64,000 nucleotides of DNA, taken from Agarophyton chilense. Lineage: Eukaryota; Rhodophyta; Florideophyceae; Gracilariales; Gracilariaceae. The number at the start of each line of letters is the position of its first letter. Position 1 is the stretch's first letter. Both the position numbers and the translations under genes were made by a program. Below, piece after piece: positions 1-10,778 of this stretch. Location: positions 248,001 through 312,000 of the forward strand of contig JARGXX010000103.1 in assembly GCA_030374765.1 (NCBI GenBank), given 5' to 3'. The notes beneath the pieces were generated by a model. That model saw only the letters and a list, made by a program, of their open reading frames with translations, ran no database searches and had not been told where the DNA came from.

Positions 1-1215
1 AGAATCCAAATCTTCTTGGAGAAGAATACCGGAAAGAGACATGCGGCCCCCTTCGGCTTGAATAACTACCGGTCCACTCTTGACTTCGTCCATTAACTTC
101 TGAAGATTGAATTTATCTTCTTTACGGCCTCGAGCCATCTCCGACCTTTTAGCGTTCTTCACAATATCTTCTAGCTTCCGTTGTTCCAATTGAAGCTTAC
201 TCAGCTGCTCCTTCTTGTTCGCAAGATGTTGTAGTTCAACTTGTACTTTGTTTTGTACTTCAGAGTATATGTCATTAAGCTCTTCTTCATTCATTTTTTT
301 TTCTTTCCATGAAGGATGTTCAATAAAGATTGCATGTGACGATGACACCACTTGCTTCTTTCCAGATTTGACTTGCTGGTTTTCTTCTTCTCTAGCAAAC
401 GCAGCTTTAGTGAGGTAGCCTTTGTAGTATTCTTCTTTCCACTCGTTTACTAGCCTTTGGATATCTTTAATGCTCCAGAGTCGCAGTCGATTTAGGTTGG
501 CCTTGGAGAACTTACCGATGCCCTCACCTTCCAGCAGGCAGAGAAAGTCCAGTTCTCCTGTTTCGATGAGTCGATCAGCTCCAGCCATGTAGTGAGAACA
601 TGTTCTGTCGGAGCCAGAAAGTTTTGCCATGAATGATATGCCTTCTACACCGAGTGTGACACCTTCGCTTCTGTACATATCCAATAACTTTTGGTGAGTC
701 ATTTTTTTCGGTCTCCTACCTCTAACTGTGTTTGCGGCTTCCTGCCTTCTCAATTCTCCTTCGGTCCAGATGGTTTTCAAGTCATCGTAAGTGCGAACTT
801 GTTCCATGATACCGAATGGCGTTGGTCGATTCTCTGTCAATTCTATTGCTAAAGTAATCAGTTTTCCATGTTTTTCAGGAGTGATACTTTCACCGTAGTC
901 TTCAATGCCCTGAAGATTAACCAGTTTTACGGGAAGAAGATCCAAACCAACAACCCGTTCAGACACTGCCAGACGATGATTTCCACCGAAAACCAGCACA
1001 AAATGACCATAATTAGGGAAACGGGCACCGAGCAAGGCGTCAGATTCCACATAATCTGAGGGCACCTCAAGCTTGTCTTCGAAACTCTGCTGAAGTTTAA
1101 ACTCCGTTACTTTTCTTCCTTTCACCGGCCCGACAAGGTGCTCTACTGAAACCAATTCGGACGGGCTGTTGCGAGCCATGATCACTCTATTCCGAATTTC
1201 ATTCAAAGAGGCCAT
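1..1215 (-). CDS. ParB-like, coiled-coil protein (5' part; runs off the window)
   Basis: The minus strand is open for 405 codons from an ATG at 1215 to the window edge, with no stop, so the 3' end is missing. Residues about 57-100 contain GGNHRLAVSERVVGLDLLPV. This resembles the G-x-H/R-R core of ParB/sulfiredoxin-fold domains, where the motif binds nucleotide (CTP in true ParB). Residues about 165-172 are basic (RGRRPKK). Residues about 308-375 are rich in Glu, Lys, Leu and Gln and probably form a coiled coil. There is no signal peptide or membrane segment. Function is unknown: it could be a domesticated or mobile-element DNA-binding protein, or a lineage-specific family. The reading frame is solid; the ParB link rests on one short motif and is tentative. 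Confidence 0.75.
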   Translation of the reverse strand, partial: MASLNEIRNRVIMARNSPSELVSVEHLVGPVKGRKVTEFKLQQSFEDKLEVPSDYVESDALLGARFPNYGHFVLVFGGNHRLAVSERVVGLDLLPVKLVNLQGIEDYGESITPEKHGKLITLAIELTENRPTPFGIMEQVRTYDDLKTIWTEGELRRQEAANTVRGRRPKKMTHQKLLDMYRSEGVTLGVEGISFMAKLSGSDRTCSHYMAGADRLIETGELDFLCLLEGEGIGKFSKANLNRLRLWSIKDIQRLVNEWKEEYYKGYLTKAAFAREEENQQVKSGKKQVVSSSHAIFIEHPSWKEKKMNEEELNDIYSEVQNKVQVELQHLANKKEQLSKLQLEQRKLEDIVKNAKRSEMARGRKEDKFNLQKLMDEVKSGPVVIQAEGGRMSLSGILLQEDLDS

Positions 1216-3759
1216 TTATTCTTACGCTTGAGTTAATAAGCCGGCGAAACTAGAACTCGTATACGCGAAAACGACAAGACGCACAAGCTTCGTGGTTCAG
1301 ATTAACAAATTTATTCCCGGCCTACAACGGAAGAAGGGTGTTGTTTGTGAAAGCAAAAGCCAACTGTACAATATATACCTGCGAACCAGCACAGCTTTCT
1401 AGAATCGAACTCGTGCGCCCTTGGAAATATGGCATGCTTTCTTGTACGTCTCACATAGCAGTGTCCAAGAGCGTGGTAAAAAACCTCGCTCTGGTACGCA
1501 TCCCAGAGAAGGGTAAACAACCCCGCTGCAGGACGCATCCTAGAGCAGGGTAGAAAACCCCGCTGCGGGACGCATCCTAGAGCAGGGTTTCTTACCCTCC
1601 TAAGGGACACTCGCAGAGTATTGTTTTTATGACGATATCAGGAGTGATTCTGAGAGCTTGGTTTTCTACCATGATTAGGATTGCCCGTTTTCTTCCGAAA
1701 ATGGTTTTCATCCATTCGAAAAACCTCCCAGAGAGGGCTTCTCCAACTTAATATTGGACGACGAAAACTGAAATCACTAAATATTGCAATGGTGAAATTA
1801 GAGAGTGGTTGATGCCATGAGATTTTCACGATGTGTTTGGAAATCTGTTTCAAACCACATTGTTTGGAAAAACATATTCACCGGTGTTTCGCCTTTCTGA
1901 ATAGTAACGAGTTTCATCGCGGGCGTTGTTGCTCTTCCGCCGTGACTCAGTTTACTGCAATATGCAATACATTGGCTACGGGTTAAGCGCGTCCGAGTTG
2001 GCTGAACAATGCCACTCTTTGTCAAAAATCGGTCTTTTTAAGACAAAGGACAATCATCAGCGATGTGACATATGCGTACGACGTCTGGGTAAGTGTCTGC
2101 ACAAGGGGGTGCAAAAGTTTCACTTCAAACCAATTCGAATCGCAGGGAGTCTTCACCTGTGCTCTTCAAAAACACTGCCAAATCCAAAGCTGACGGCATG
2201 GATTGGAACTCGGTTTGCTCAAATCCAAGTAAGCAAAACTGGATCTCCATATACCCTGCTCCCATCCAACACTCCCGTTTCCATAACTCTTTGCGGGAAC
2301 AGTTCCCGCCATCACCACGAAAGCAAACCTTAAACAGCCTCATTGTGCAATGTACACATATGTATCAGATGGGAAAATGCAGAAGGTGGAGAGTCCCTGG
2401 TTTTTCATAGATATCGCACTACACATCACCAATGGGCTCTGAAAAACGATTTGTCTGTCCTTTAAACAAAATGTGCCCGCCGTGCTTTCATAGCCGTTTC
2501 CGAGGATCCTCCCTCGGGTGTTGGCAAGAAACCCGAGTGGTTTCACTAGAAAATTAAAAGGGCGTATACGTTGCTAATTGAAGAAGAAAAGAAGGAAAAG
2601 AAAGATCTCGCAACATTCACCCGTACAGGTAGCGCTATTGCGCAAAGGTATAAGAAAGCCCGTTCCGAGGGCACCCAATCTGAAAGCATTGTGATGTCCT
2701 AACGTGCAAAGAACCCGACAGGATCTCCAATCGAAGACGATATTTTTCGAGTAGAAACAGCGATGTATAATGGTAAGAATAACATCAGTTATTTTTGCAG
2801 TTACTTTCAAGATTACCCGCTTGAGTATGGGGACCCGTTTGAGTTCCTGGATGCTTTCTCCTTCTTTCGTAGTACCCATTAACAAAAATATGCTTCCCTG
2901 TTCTAAAAGAGCAAGAAAAACAGACTTGTCAAATGATATAGAAGAGGAATGTGCCGGAGTCAAAGACGGCATCTCTAATATTCACAATATTGGATCGGCA
3001 CATGAGGATTAATATGGAATAGAAGCAGCTTCGTCCTCGGTATTCGGATTGAAGAACAACAGCATAATTGGAAGCAGGAGGGTATATTTTATGATAAACC
3101 AGGTGAAGGCGTTACAAAAAGGCGCTCAAGCAATTTTAGACCTAGCAAGCGCTGCGAAGAAGCGAAACGCAGTGGATGAGAAGTTTCTTGCGATTTAGAA
3201 ACATATATTGATGTCTACTTTGTTTTCACTGCCTGATAATGATGCACGTCTGCCTCAAAAGTGTTTCACCAATATAGCGCCAGATGCAGTAGCTGAAGTA
3301 AAAAAGAACTGTTGCTCTCCAGAGAAAAGCAAAAAATTATCCTTGTACAGTGCCCTTTCCTGTATCAAACTGTTCTTCTTTCATGCAAGCAGAAGATGTT
3401 TCACCAACAAACATGCAAACCTCTTCTATTTCTTTTTTGAAAAGATGTCTTCCTTCAGTATCTAGTGCAGGCGACCCTACTTCGACACTCCAACAGTCTG
3501 GGCTGCAAGGCGCTCGTCGTTCTACGAAATGAGTTCAATTCATAAGGTAACAACCATTTCCAAATCGACCTGGACATATAGTGGTTCTTGGTGTTCCGGT
3601 AGTCTGAGAGTGAACGAGAGTCCATTTTCGACAATCAAGAACGAAAAATTTCTTCCGCTTCCGGGAGGCGAGCCCGAAGAACAAGAGTTAAGCGAGACCT
3701 TCCGCCGAACAGAAAAATGACCCCTTACGGAGTTTCAATACCTCAAGAAGTAATCGACA
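1216..3759. other. gene-poor stretch
   Basis: Short open frames occur on both strands (for example 1926-2333 plus and 2574-2972 minus), but none shows a recognisable domain, sustained coding bias or homology to other parts of the window. The only clear structure is the 37-bp tandem repeat at 1469-1600, described separately. Confidence 0.5.
1469..1600. repeat. 37-bp tandem repeat, about 3.5 units, each able to fold
   Basis: Units begin at 1469, 1506, 1543 and 1580 (the last partial). They share the frame GAGCAGGGTAGAAAACCCC followed by GCTGCGGGACGCATCCTA. Within a unit, AGCAGGG can pair with the following CCCCGCT, so each unit can form a small hairpin. The second and third units are almost identical, while the first is more diverged. 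It lies about 250 bp upstream of the minus-strand gene starting at 1215, so it could sit in that gene's promoter region. Confidence 0.8.
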
Positions 3760-5030
3760 TTAGAATCCTTCTGCACCTTCTGGTTTCCATAAATGTTGAT
3801 GGAGAGCTTTGTGAAGACGATTCTGTAGAGCAGGTAGTTTGATGTCGTCATCTACGAGTCTCCTGTTAAACGCATCTCTTACGTCGTCCTCATTGAGTTG
3901 TTCAATAACGAAGTCGGTACAGTCGCGAGCCTCGACGTATAAACTCCACATACTATTTGCGTCATCAGCGCTGTAAGAGGGCCAGTGATCTTCTACAATC
4001 ATATTGTGAATAATAACTGCAGCCATGGCCATGCTTCGTATCTCTCCAAGCTTAAACTTCTGCGTTTGGACAAACCAGCTTACGAATCTCGGGATTAATA
4101 CCCCAAACTTTCTCTTTACTACTTTCCGAACGGACTCCTGCCTGGCGGAAATAAACTTTTCTCTTCTGGACAAAGGCTTACGTATAGTTTAAATAAAAGG
4201 TTTCGACTTTCGGTAAATCCCGTCCGTTGGATACTAATACCACTCTATTAAGACCACACTCATCATATATTACTGTTTCACAGTCGTAAACGAGCCACCT
4301 GACATCTTTCCAAAGTGGTAGTTGACCCCCAAAACATTCGGATCGTCCAAACCTCCTGGTCGACCAAACGGAAATGACCCAATCTACATATCCATATCCC
4401 AAATACCTTTCATTCTGGAAGCGTGTTTGTATTGCTTACAAACGATTACACCTCGAAGTGCTTTGGGACACGTGGGCCAATCCCACACCCAAAATCAAGA
4501 CATCCAATGCAACAAGAAAATCCTACATGAGCAAACTGTCTCACGATTTGTATGAGAACTTCAACGGTTCGGTCGACTAAATACGATAAACGAAATCGAG
4601 TTTCCATAACTCTTTAGAATTCATCCAGACACAATGACGCCGTACACTCAGAAACATCAAATATATCCTCGACCAAGAAGCTTGGGATGTCTTGGGATAG
4701 TTGATGTAGCGCGTATATTATCTTCCCCAATGGAGAGTCTCCTAGCTTTTCGACTGCATCCGGTTGCAAACATTTCCGAAAGTAACCTAATTCTGTCCAA
4801 CCCCCGTTTAACATTCTTTTGAAAACTGCTTTAGACATTTTGAATCGTCGTTGAAACACTTGTTCTGAGTATTGTGGCCCGTTTTGTTCCGAACTGGGTT
4901 TAAAAGATCAAATGGCCTGAAGTAATTCATTAAGTAAAAGTCATGAACTTGTTGAAAGTCTTTTTCAATGTCAGGTGCTTTTTCGCGCAAAGAACTATGT
5001 TCTTTTGGAAAGGACTGTTGTTAATGAAAC
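3760..5030 (-). pseudogene. PIF/Harbinger (DDE_4) transposase, broken
   Basis: The pieces lie in order on the minus strand but in different frames, separated by stops. Near 4850-4980 is the N-terminal part with FQRRFKMSKAVFKRM. It is followed by GKIIYALHQLSQDIPS and ECTASLCLDEF (about 4614-4800). Then comes a stretch containing GLDDPNVL and YPTDGIYRK (about 4210-4360). Last is an intact C-terminal part (3760-4173) with ARQESVRKVVKRKFGVL and AAVIIHNMIVEDHWPS. This order and these motifs match the ALP1-like/PIF-Harbinger transposases, including the HNMIVE block around the last catalytic Glu and the N-D-x-N-V-L block. Several stops and frameshifts make it inactive. The companion Myb/SANT-type protein and terminal inverted repeats were not found. 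Confidence 0.85.
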
Positions 5031-6065
5031 ACATTGCGATTCCATTGGGTTCCAGAAGGCAACTGGGAAAGCGGTTTCTTCGTCGTTGACATCGTTGTAA
5101 AGACAACGGAGTGTGTTCGTATCATTAATCGCAGTTGGATTCAGATTTCAAATTCAGAAGCAAGTGGTTCTAACCAAAATTAACAGACATAGGTTGGATT
5201 TCAGTTTTGGAGCGTATGTCCCGCTTTTGAAGACCTAATTCAAAAATTTACAAGTTGGTTCGTTTTGGATTGAGACACTTCACCGGTGTAGACAATCTAA
5301 TACTAAGTTCCTTCATCGTGCCACTTGCAACTAAAAAATAGTTGATGGCCTTCAAAATTTTTCTAAAAATGTTGCCCAATCATCTCAATACTAAAAGATC
5401 CACACTTGTCTTCAAAAATATAGGAACGATCTGAATGAACATCGAGAGAGTGGTGCTCAGGCCACAATATATGCTTTCTGAATTTGTTGAATTCCAGAGT
5501 CTTTATGGGAATTGTCATTTTTAGAGACTTGGCAAAAAATTGACGCAATTGCTTTTCGTCCACAAAGGCTTGGCCCCAATTCCACTGGGTATGGACAGGG
5601 TAGCGTAAACTTGATAACGAGGCAAGTCAATCTGGTATCTCTGCTAGAGGGGAAAGCGATCAGGATTTTGTAGACCATAGTTCTGCGATTCCTGGGTTTT
5701 CGTTCGTAGTTTTTGGGATTTGTTTCACTTTCTGAAAAAAAGGAAATAACGCGTTTTTTGGCCTGTTGATGTGGTGTGCTCTTCAATTTTTATTTTTACT
5801 GCAAGATTCAACAAAACACGAAAAGTAACTGAGTTTTTGTTTGAGTGATTGTTCATCGGGCTTGATTTTTGTGACATGTGAGCGAGTCAAGAAACGAAAT
5901 TCTGTAAGGTCATTCCTTAAGTGCGTGATCGCGAGATCATAAATTTATTCTACGGTGGAAAAGGTCTCCGTCAGTGGAATTCTTGAGCTCTAGAGAAGGT
6001 TACACATGGTCGGGAGATCGGCGCGTCTCTACGCAAAGTTTTTTCAAGTTTTTTTAATTTGTATG
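5031..6065. other. no gene recognised
   Basis: AT-leaning sequence between the Harbinger fossil and the outer LTR of element B. The longest open frame (5457-5786, minus) has no recognisable domain and no supporting context. Confidence 0.45.
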
Positions 6066-6782
6066 TGTAGTATCCGCTCTTTATGTAAGAGCAGGCACCT
6101 GCGACAGAGTTCGGACTGCCGATGTGGTGCTTGAGGCTAGCCGAAAAGGGGTGGTAAAGCTACGACACCAGCGAGCTGAAAGTGGGTTGCGAGGCCAATA
6201 TTCGCCAGCGAGGGTGTACAGTAAACAGAATAATGTGGAAAGGACTTGGTAAATGATCCGGCTCGAGAATTTGTTATAGGCTGACTCTCTATTATAGCCC
6301 CTCCATATCTCTGGTTAAGAAGTCCTTAGCGAGGAAGAGAAGATTCATTATAAATATGTAATCTCCCTTACTTGGAGTAGGGGCTCACCTCTTGTACCTT
6401 ATATACTTTGTACTCAAGGTGGGTGCAAAAATAATGTATAAATAAAACCCAGCCGTCAGCCAGTAAGCCAGAACATTGTGTACGTATGGTCCTTAATAGA
6501 CTTCTAATTATAAATCGTAATAAAACCCGACACATGGACCGCAACTACATGTGCCGTTTCCAATTTGGCATTGTCTTATGAAGGGTCGCAAATGCACGCG
6601 TGCCGTGGCCAGCCACTCGACTGATGCCATCACCGGTTCCATCAATATATCCTTCCTTTTGGAATCCTATGCGGAACGCCACTTCCTATGAAAATATAGA
6701 CTATAACTCTCGTTTATGAGCTCCAGTCACAACTTCGCTCTAAACCAACCCCTCCGTTCTTCCGAAGTAGCAGAATATTACA
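6066..6782 (-). repeat. 3' LTR of element B
   Basis: Starts TGTAGTATCC and ends GAATATTACA on the plus strand, and aligns along its length with the LTRs at 7961, 17947 and 25800. It carries about 50 bp (around 6570-6650) that element A's LTRs lack but the LTR at 25800 shares, so the two B LTRs form their own subfamily. Confidence 0.85.
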
Positions 6783-6953
6783 CAACCTCCTTGTTAAGCG
6801 CGAGTCACGGGGGACGAAATATGTACTTTTACGCGCTCGGACCGGTTCTCCGGAAACTCATCGTTGCCACAAGTCTCTCACCATACAACCCTCTCTTCTG
6901 GTTCTAGACAGCCTTCTGTTTCTTACCGTTCTTCTGCTTCTAGGTTGTTTGCG

Positions 6954-7960
6954 ATGAATCCGAACGACGGGCCGAACCCGTTCCAAGCCTTTTCTGAAGA
7001 TGTGCTTTCTTGGGTTCCGTCATATGCTGCTGGTTGTGCGACGCAGCTTGCTGCTCAACTCTGTCGATACCATTCGTTCCACACACCGTACACGGGATTC
7101 CGATGCGTGTCATCACCACAGCCAACCATGGCTCAGATGTCGAACGTAACCTATGTTTCCTCGGGTAGTGTGAGTCGAGCTGCGTCTGGTTATCCTAAAC
7201 AATGCTATTTTCATCCTGCAGGTTTATATGGACAAAAATCTTCTTGGTAATGTGTAACTGTTCGCAACAAAGGCTCTGGTCTGATTCATTTGCTGTGTTG
7301 TATGACGCGTTCATAAAAAAGTATGTAAATGGTGTGTATTTTTTGACGGCATTCTGGAACATGTGATATAGAGCGATGGTTTAGCGATCCATACTACTTT
7401 TCCAGACAATGTAATTGCGCGTTATTCAACAAAAACAAATTCCGAACCCCGTACACGCTTCATTAAGCAGATACATCACCGTATTCAACGATTCATTATT
7501 ACGGTCATCTTCGGCCAGGATTGAGAACTAGATATGAAGAAAGTCCGTACCAACGGTGAAGGTTACTCGTACATCTAGGTACTCGTCGAAGACGATGTCA
7601 GCGATTGGCGCGGTATAAGTGGCGTACGCAACGCAGCCTTTTGCTTCCGACAACCTCTTCTCCATACGAAGTTCTGCTTTTTAGGTAAGCTTGATATTCC
7701 GTGTTTGGACTATCCCGTTAGGAACGTCGTACCTGATCAAGATTCGTCTATTTCATCCCGTATCAAGTAATTTAAATCCACCGCATCCGGCAGAGCGCGC
7801 GCTGTGGATGCTACATCAGTAAAGAAGAACATTGGGTGGCGTTAGAGAGTCCTTGTAGCTGCCCTTCGGAACTCTCATCGGCGATTTTCAACATTGGATC
7901 CACTTTGGTGAAGGATCCGTTCTCGAGATATTAGACGATGGTTTACAATGAAGATATCTC
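6954..7960 (+). pseudogene. Antisense accessory gene of element B, broken (5' part)
   Basis: Starts at the ATG of MNPNDGPNPFQ, aligned with MDPNAESNPFQ of the element A copy. The shared blocks YHSF-TPYTGFR and PQPT-AQM follow closely. Frameshifts and stops begin after about 7250, but nucleotide similarity to A continues (for example GGTGAAGGTTACTCGTA near 7555) up to 7960, where element A is inserted. The gene lies opposite to B's gag-pol, just inside B's 3' LTR, as in elements A and C. It resumes at 18614. Function unknown. Confidence 0.75.
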
Positions 7961-8627
7961 TGTAGTATCCGCTCTAACGGAGAGAGCAGACACCTGCGAC
8001 AGCGTTCGGAATGCCGATGGGTCGCTTGCGGCGAAAGAAAAGGGGTGGTAGAGCTACAACACCAGCGAGTTGGAAATGGGGTGCAAGGCCACTACTCGGC
8101 AGCGAGGGTGAACAGTGCAACTGTAAAACGTTGATGGAACGTAGGTACGAGACGGCTCGTGAAGTGGTTGGGGGCTGACTATCTATTATAGCTCGTCCGG
8201 ATCTCCGGTTAAGGAATACTAAGCGAGGAACAGAATAGTCATGATGCCCATGTTGTCTCCTTTACTTGGAGTCGGCGCTCACCTCTGGTACACTATATAC
8301 TGTGTGCCAGGGTGAGTGCCCAAATAAATATATATATAATACCCAGTGGTCAGCCACTTAGCCAAACCACAGTATGGGTATGGTCCCTAATGGACGTCTA
8401 GCTACAAAGGGTAGTAAAACCAGACACGTGGATTGCCACTACCTGCACCGTTGCAAGCCACTCCACTCGTGGTACCACGTGTCCCACTAAGACATTCTGC
8501 CTCTAGGAATCCTACGCAGTGTGCCGTTTCATATCACAAGTTTGGTGACATCACTCACTTATGAGTTCAAACCGCGACTTCGCGAAAAACGAACATATCG
8601 GATTCCCCGACATAGTAGAATACTACA
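7961..8627 (-). repeat. 3' LTR of element A
   Basis: 667 bp, same length as the partner at 17947-18613. It has an AT-rich TATA-like run (AAATAAATATATATATAATA, about 8323-8342) that could serve transcription on either strand. On the plus strand it lies upstream of the accessory gene starting at 8795, so this LTR is the natural candidate promoter for that gene (inference). Confidence 0.93.
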
Positions 8628-8640
8628 TACCCCCCTCGTT
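8628..8640 (-). promoter_or_regulatory. Polypurine tract of element A
   Basis: On the minus strand AACGAGGGGGGTA directly abuts the TG of the 3' LTR, the expected place and composition of the plus-strand DNA primer of an LTR retrotransposon. Confidence 0.7.
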
Positions 8641-8794
8641 AAGCGCGAACCATGGGTGACGCAAGAAGTGTTTATACGCAGTCGGACCGGTGTTCCCGGT
8701 ACTCACGTCATCACGAATTTCTCGCCGCACGACCAACTCTTACTGTTCTCAACAGCATACTGTTCTTCACCGCTCTTCAGCTCGATCTCTCGCG

Positions 8795-10477
8795 ATGGAT
8801 CCGAATGCCGAGTCCAACCCTTTTCAGCACTCCTCTGAGGATGTGCCTTCTCGGGCTCCATCCAACACTGCTGGTGCTGCATCGCGGCCTACTGCTCAAC
8901 TCGGTCCATACCATTCGTTCCCCACACCGTACACCGGATTCCGGTCGGTACCGATACCTCAGCCAACCGTGGCTCCGATGCCGAACGCGGCTTACGTCGC
9001 ATCTGCGGGTGTGATTCGAGCTCCTTCTCGTCGTGCTCAGCGAAGCTACCCACACCCTGCGGATTTCTATGGACGAGATCCTCTCGACAACGTTGAACTT
9101 TTCGCGCAAGCGCCCTGGTTTGATCCAGTTGCTTTCTGCGATGACGCGTTGATACAACAGTATGTACACGGTGGGTACTTCCCCGACGGTATTCCGGAAC
9201 ACGCGATTTATAGCGACGACTGGGCGAGCCATATTGCTTTGCCAGACAACGCGATTGCGAGATATTCAACGGAATCCTTGTCCGAAGCCCGTACGCGGTT
9301 CACGAAGCTGATTTACCAGCGTCTTCACCGATTCACCAGTACGGTTCTCCTCCCGCAGGACTGGGAACTAGATACCTGAAAAGCCCGTATCGACGGTGAA
9401 GGTTACTCGTATATCGAGACACTCGTTGAAGTCGATGTTAGCGGTTGGCACGGTGTGCGCGGTGTGCGTGATGCAGCTCTCTGCTTTCAGCAACCTCTTC
9501 TCCGTACGGAGTTCCGCTTCCTTCGAAAGCGTGACATTCCCTATTGGGATTATCCCCGTTGGGAACGTCGTACTCGATCACTTTTGGGCTATTTGGTGCC
9601 GTATCAAATGATCAAGATCGACCGTATCCGGCGGAACGCGCGCTTCGGGCGCTACATCGGTATTCCGGAGCATTGGGCGGCGATCGAGAGTCCTCATGGT
9701 TGCCCTGTGGAGCTCCCACCGGCGATCTCTTACATCGGGTCCGCGTTGGTTAACGACCCGTTCTCGGGATATTGGACGGTGGTTTATACCGAGTTTATCG
9801 CCAAGATGGCCGTCTTCCTCCTGTGGGATGCTTATGATACCTTTAGAGTTTGGTACATGTCGCCCATAGCGCGACAGTATGCGAGAGAACTCGATCTTTC
9901 CCTTGTTCTGTGATCCCGTGCGAACCATGCCGACTTCTTCCATCTTGTGGATTTTATCGACAGTGTCGATTGGTCTGCAGTGCCAGCTGATCAATCCGCT
10001 TGCGGAACCCGTGCAAGACACTACGACCATTCTCCTGGACGAACATCAAATGCTAGAGATTTCGTTTGGTACGACCCCTGGACGCGCCAGTTGATCACCT
10101 CCGAGCAGGCTCGCTTTTTTCGGGAGAACCCGCGTGACATGCCACCGAACCAGCTTACCGGATACGTGTACTATGGTACTCCATCCGAGAACGGAGAGGA
10201 CCCGTATGAGGAAGCGCCGGGAGCTGAGGCTGAACTCGATTACGAGAACGAGCCAGAGCTGGCAGGCGTAGCGACTTCCGTCGATCAATCCGCAGCGGCG
10301 GGAGTTGCTCAAGAGTACTGTCATGGGTTTACCCAACAACCGAGTGCATTGACGGTCGAAGATCCAGGTTTGGATACGCTGAGGCAGTTCCTCTTAGACG
10401 CGGGCTTTCCTGTGGACCAAGTTGAGGGTGATCGCGCACAGCTTCTTGCGAACCTGCGTGCTCGCACACCTCTTTGA
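8795..10477 (+). pseudogene. Antisense accessory gene of element A (two in-frame stops)
   Basis: A single frame of 561 codons, opposite to gag-pol, from the ATG of MDPNAESNPFQ to a stop at 10475-10477. It is interrupted only by TGA at 9377-9379 and at 9911-9913. Blocks shared with element C are: RDP then AxAPWF (about 9079-9120); RFT-x2-I-x-YQR-x-HR (about 9298-9330); LRTEFRFLR, RRTRS, YLVPYQ, GRYIGIPEHW, GCPVELPP and AxFLLWDAY (9500-9840); and FVWYDPW (about 10063). The N-terminus is rich in Ser, Pro and Ala, and the region about 10185-10260 is acidic. There is no signal peptide, membrane segment or known domain. The start is supported by the aligned B copy. It converges with pol, leaving about 300 bp between stops. 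Conservation across two element families suggests a selected function, but none can be named. Confidence 0.85.
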
Positions 10478-10591
10478 TAATCCTAGAAAAGACTCCTAGT
10501 CAACACCCTTGCGGTGGTATCTTGATACCAATAAACTCCGGTGACTTCTTGTCTTCGCGTTCGCTTTCTTATCTTCTAGTCTTCATCTCTT

Positions 10592-10663
10592 CTCGCTTCC
10601 CGAGTTCTTCAATCCTTCTTCTCGCTTCTCGAGTTCTTCAATCCTTCCTCTCGCTTCTCGAGT
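10592..10663. repeat. 29-bp pyrimidine-rich tandem repeat
   Basis: About 2.5 units of TTCTTCAATCCTTCTTCTCG followed by CTTCTCGAG, between the convergent ends of the accessory gene and pol. A diverged version occurs in element B near 18715-18840. Element C has a different (36-bp purine-rich) tandem repeat at the equivalent place. Confidence 0.75.
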
Positions 10664-10778
10664 TTGTCCTGGGTGATAATCAGTAAATGTCCTTTGTTTG
10701 CGTGTCTTCACGTTTCCTGTTCATGATTTCTTGTTTTCTTCTCGCCTTTCGAGCTTTTACTACCTTTGTAGCCCATAC

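Noticed and set aside
10474-10686. Short plus-strand frame after the accessory gene
   Set aside because: It is translated pyrimidine-rich tandem repeat (Ser/Leu/Phe runs), not a gene.
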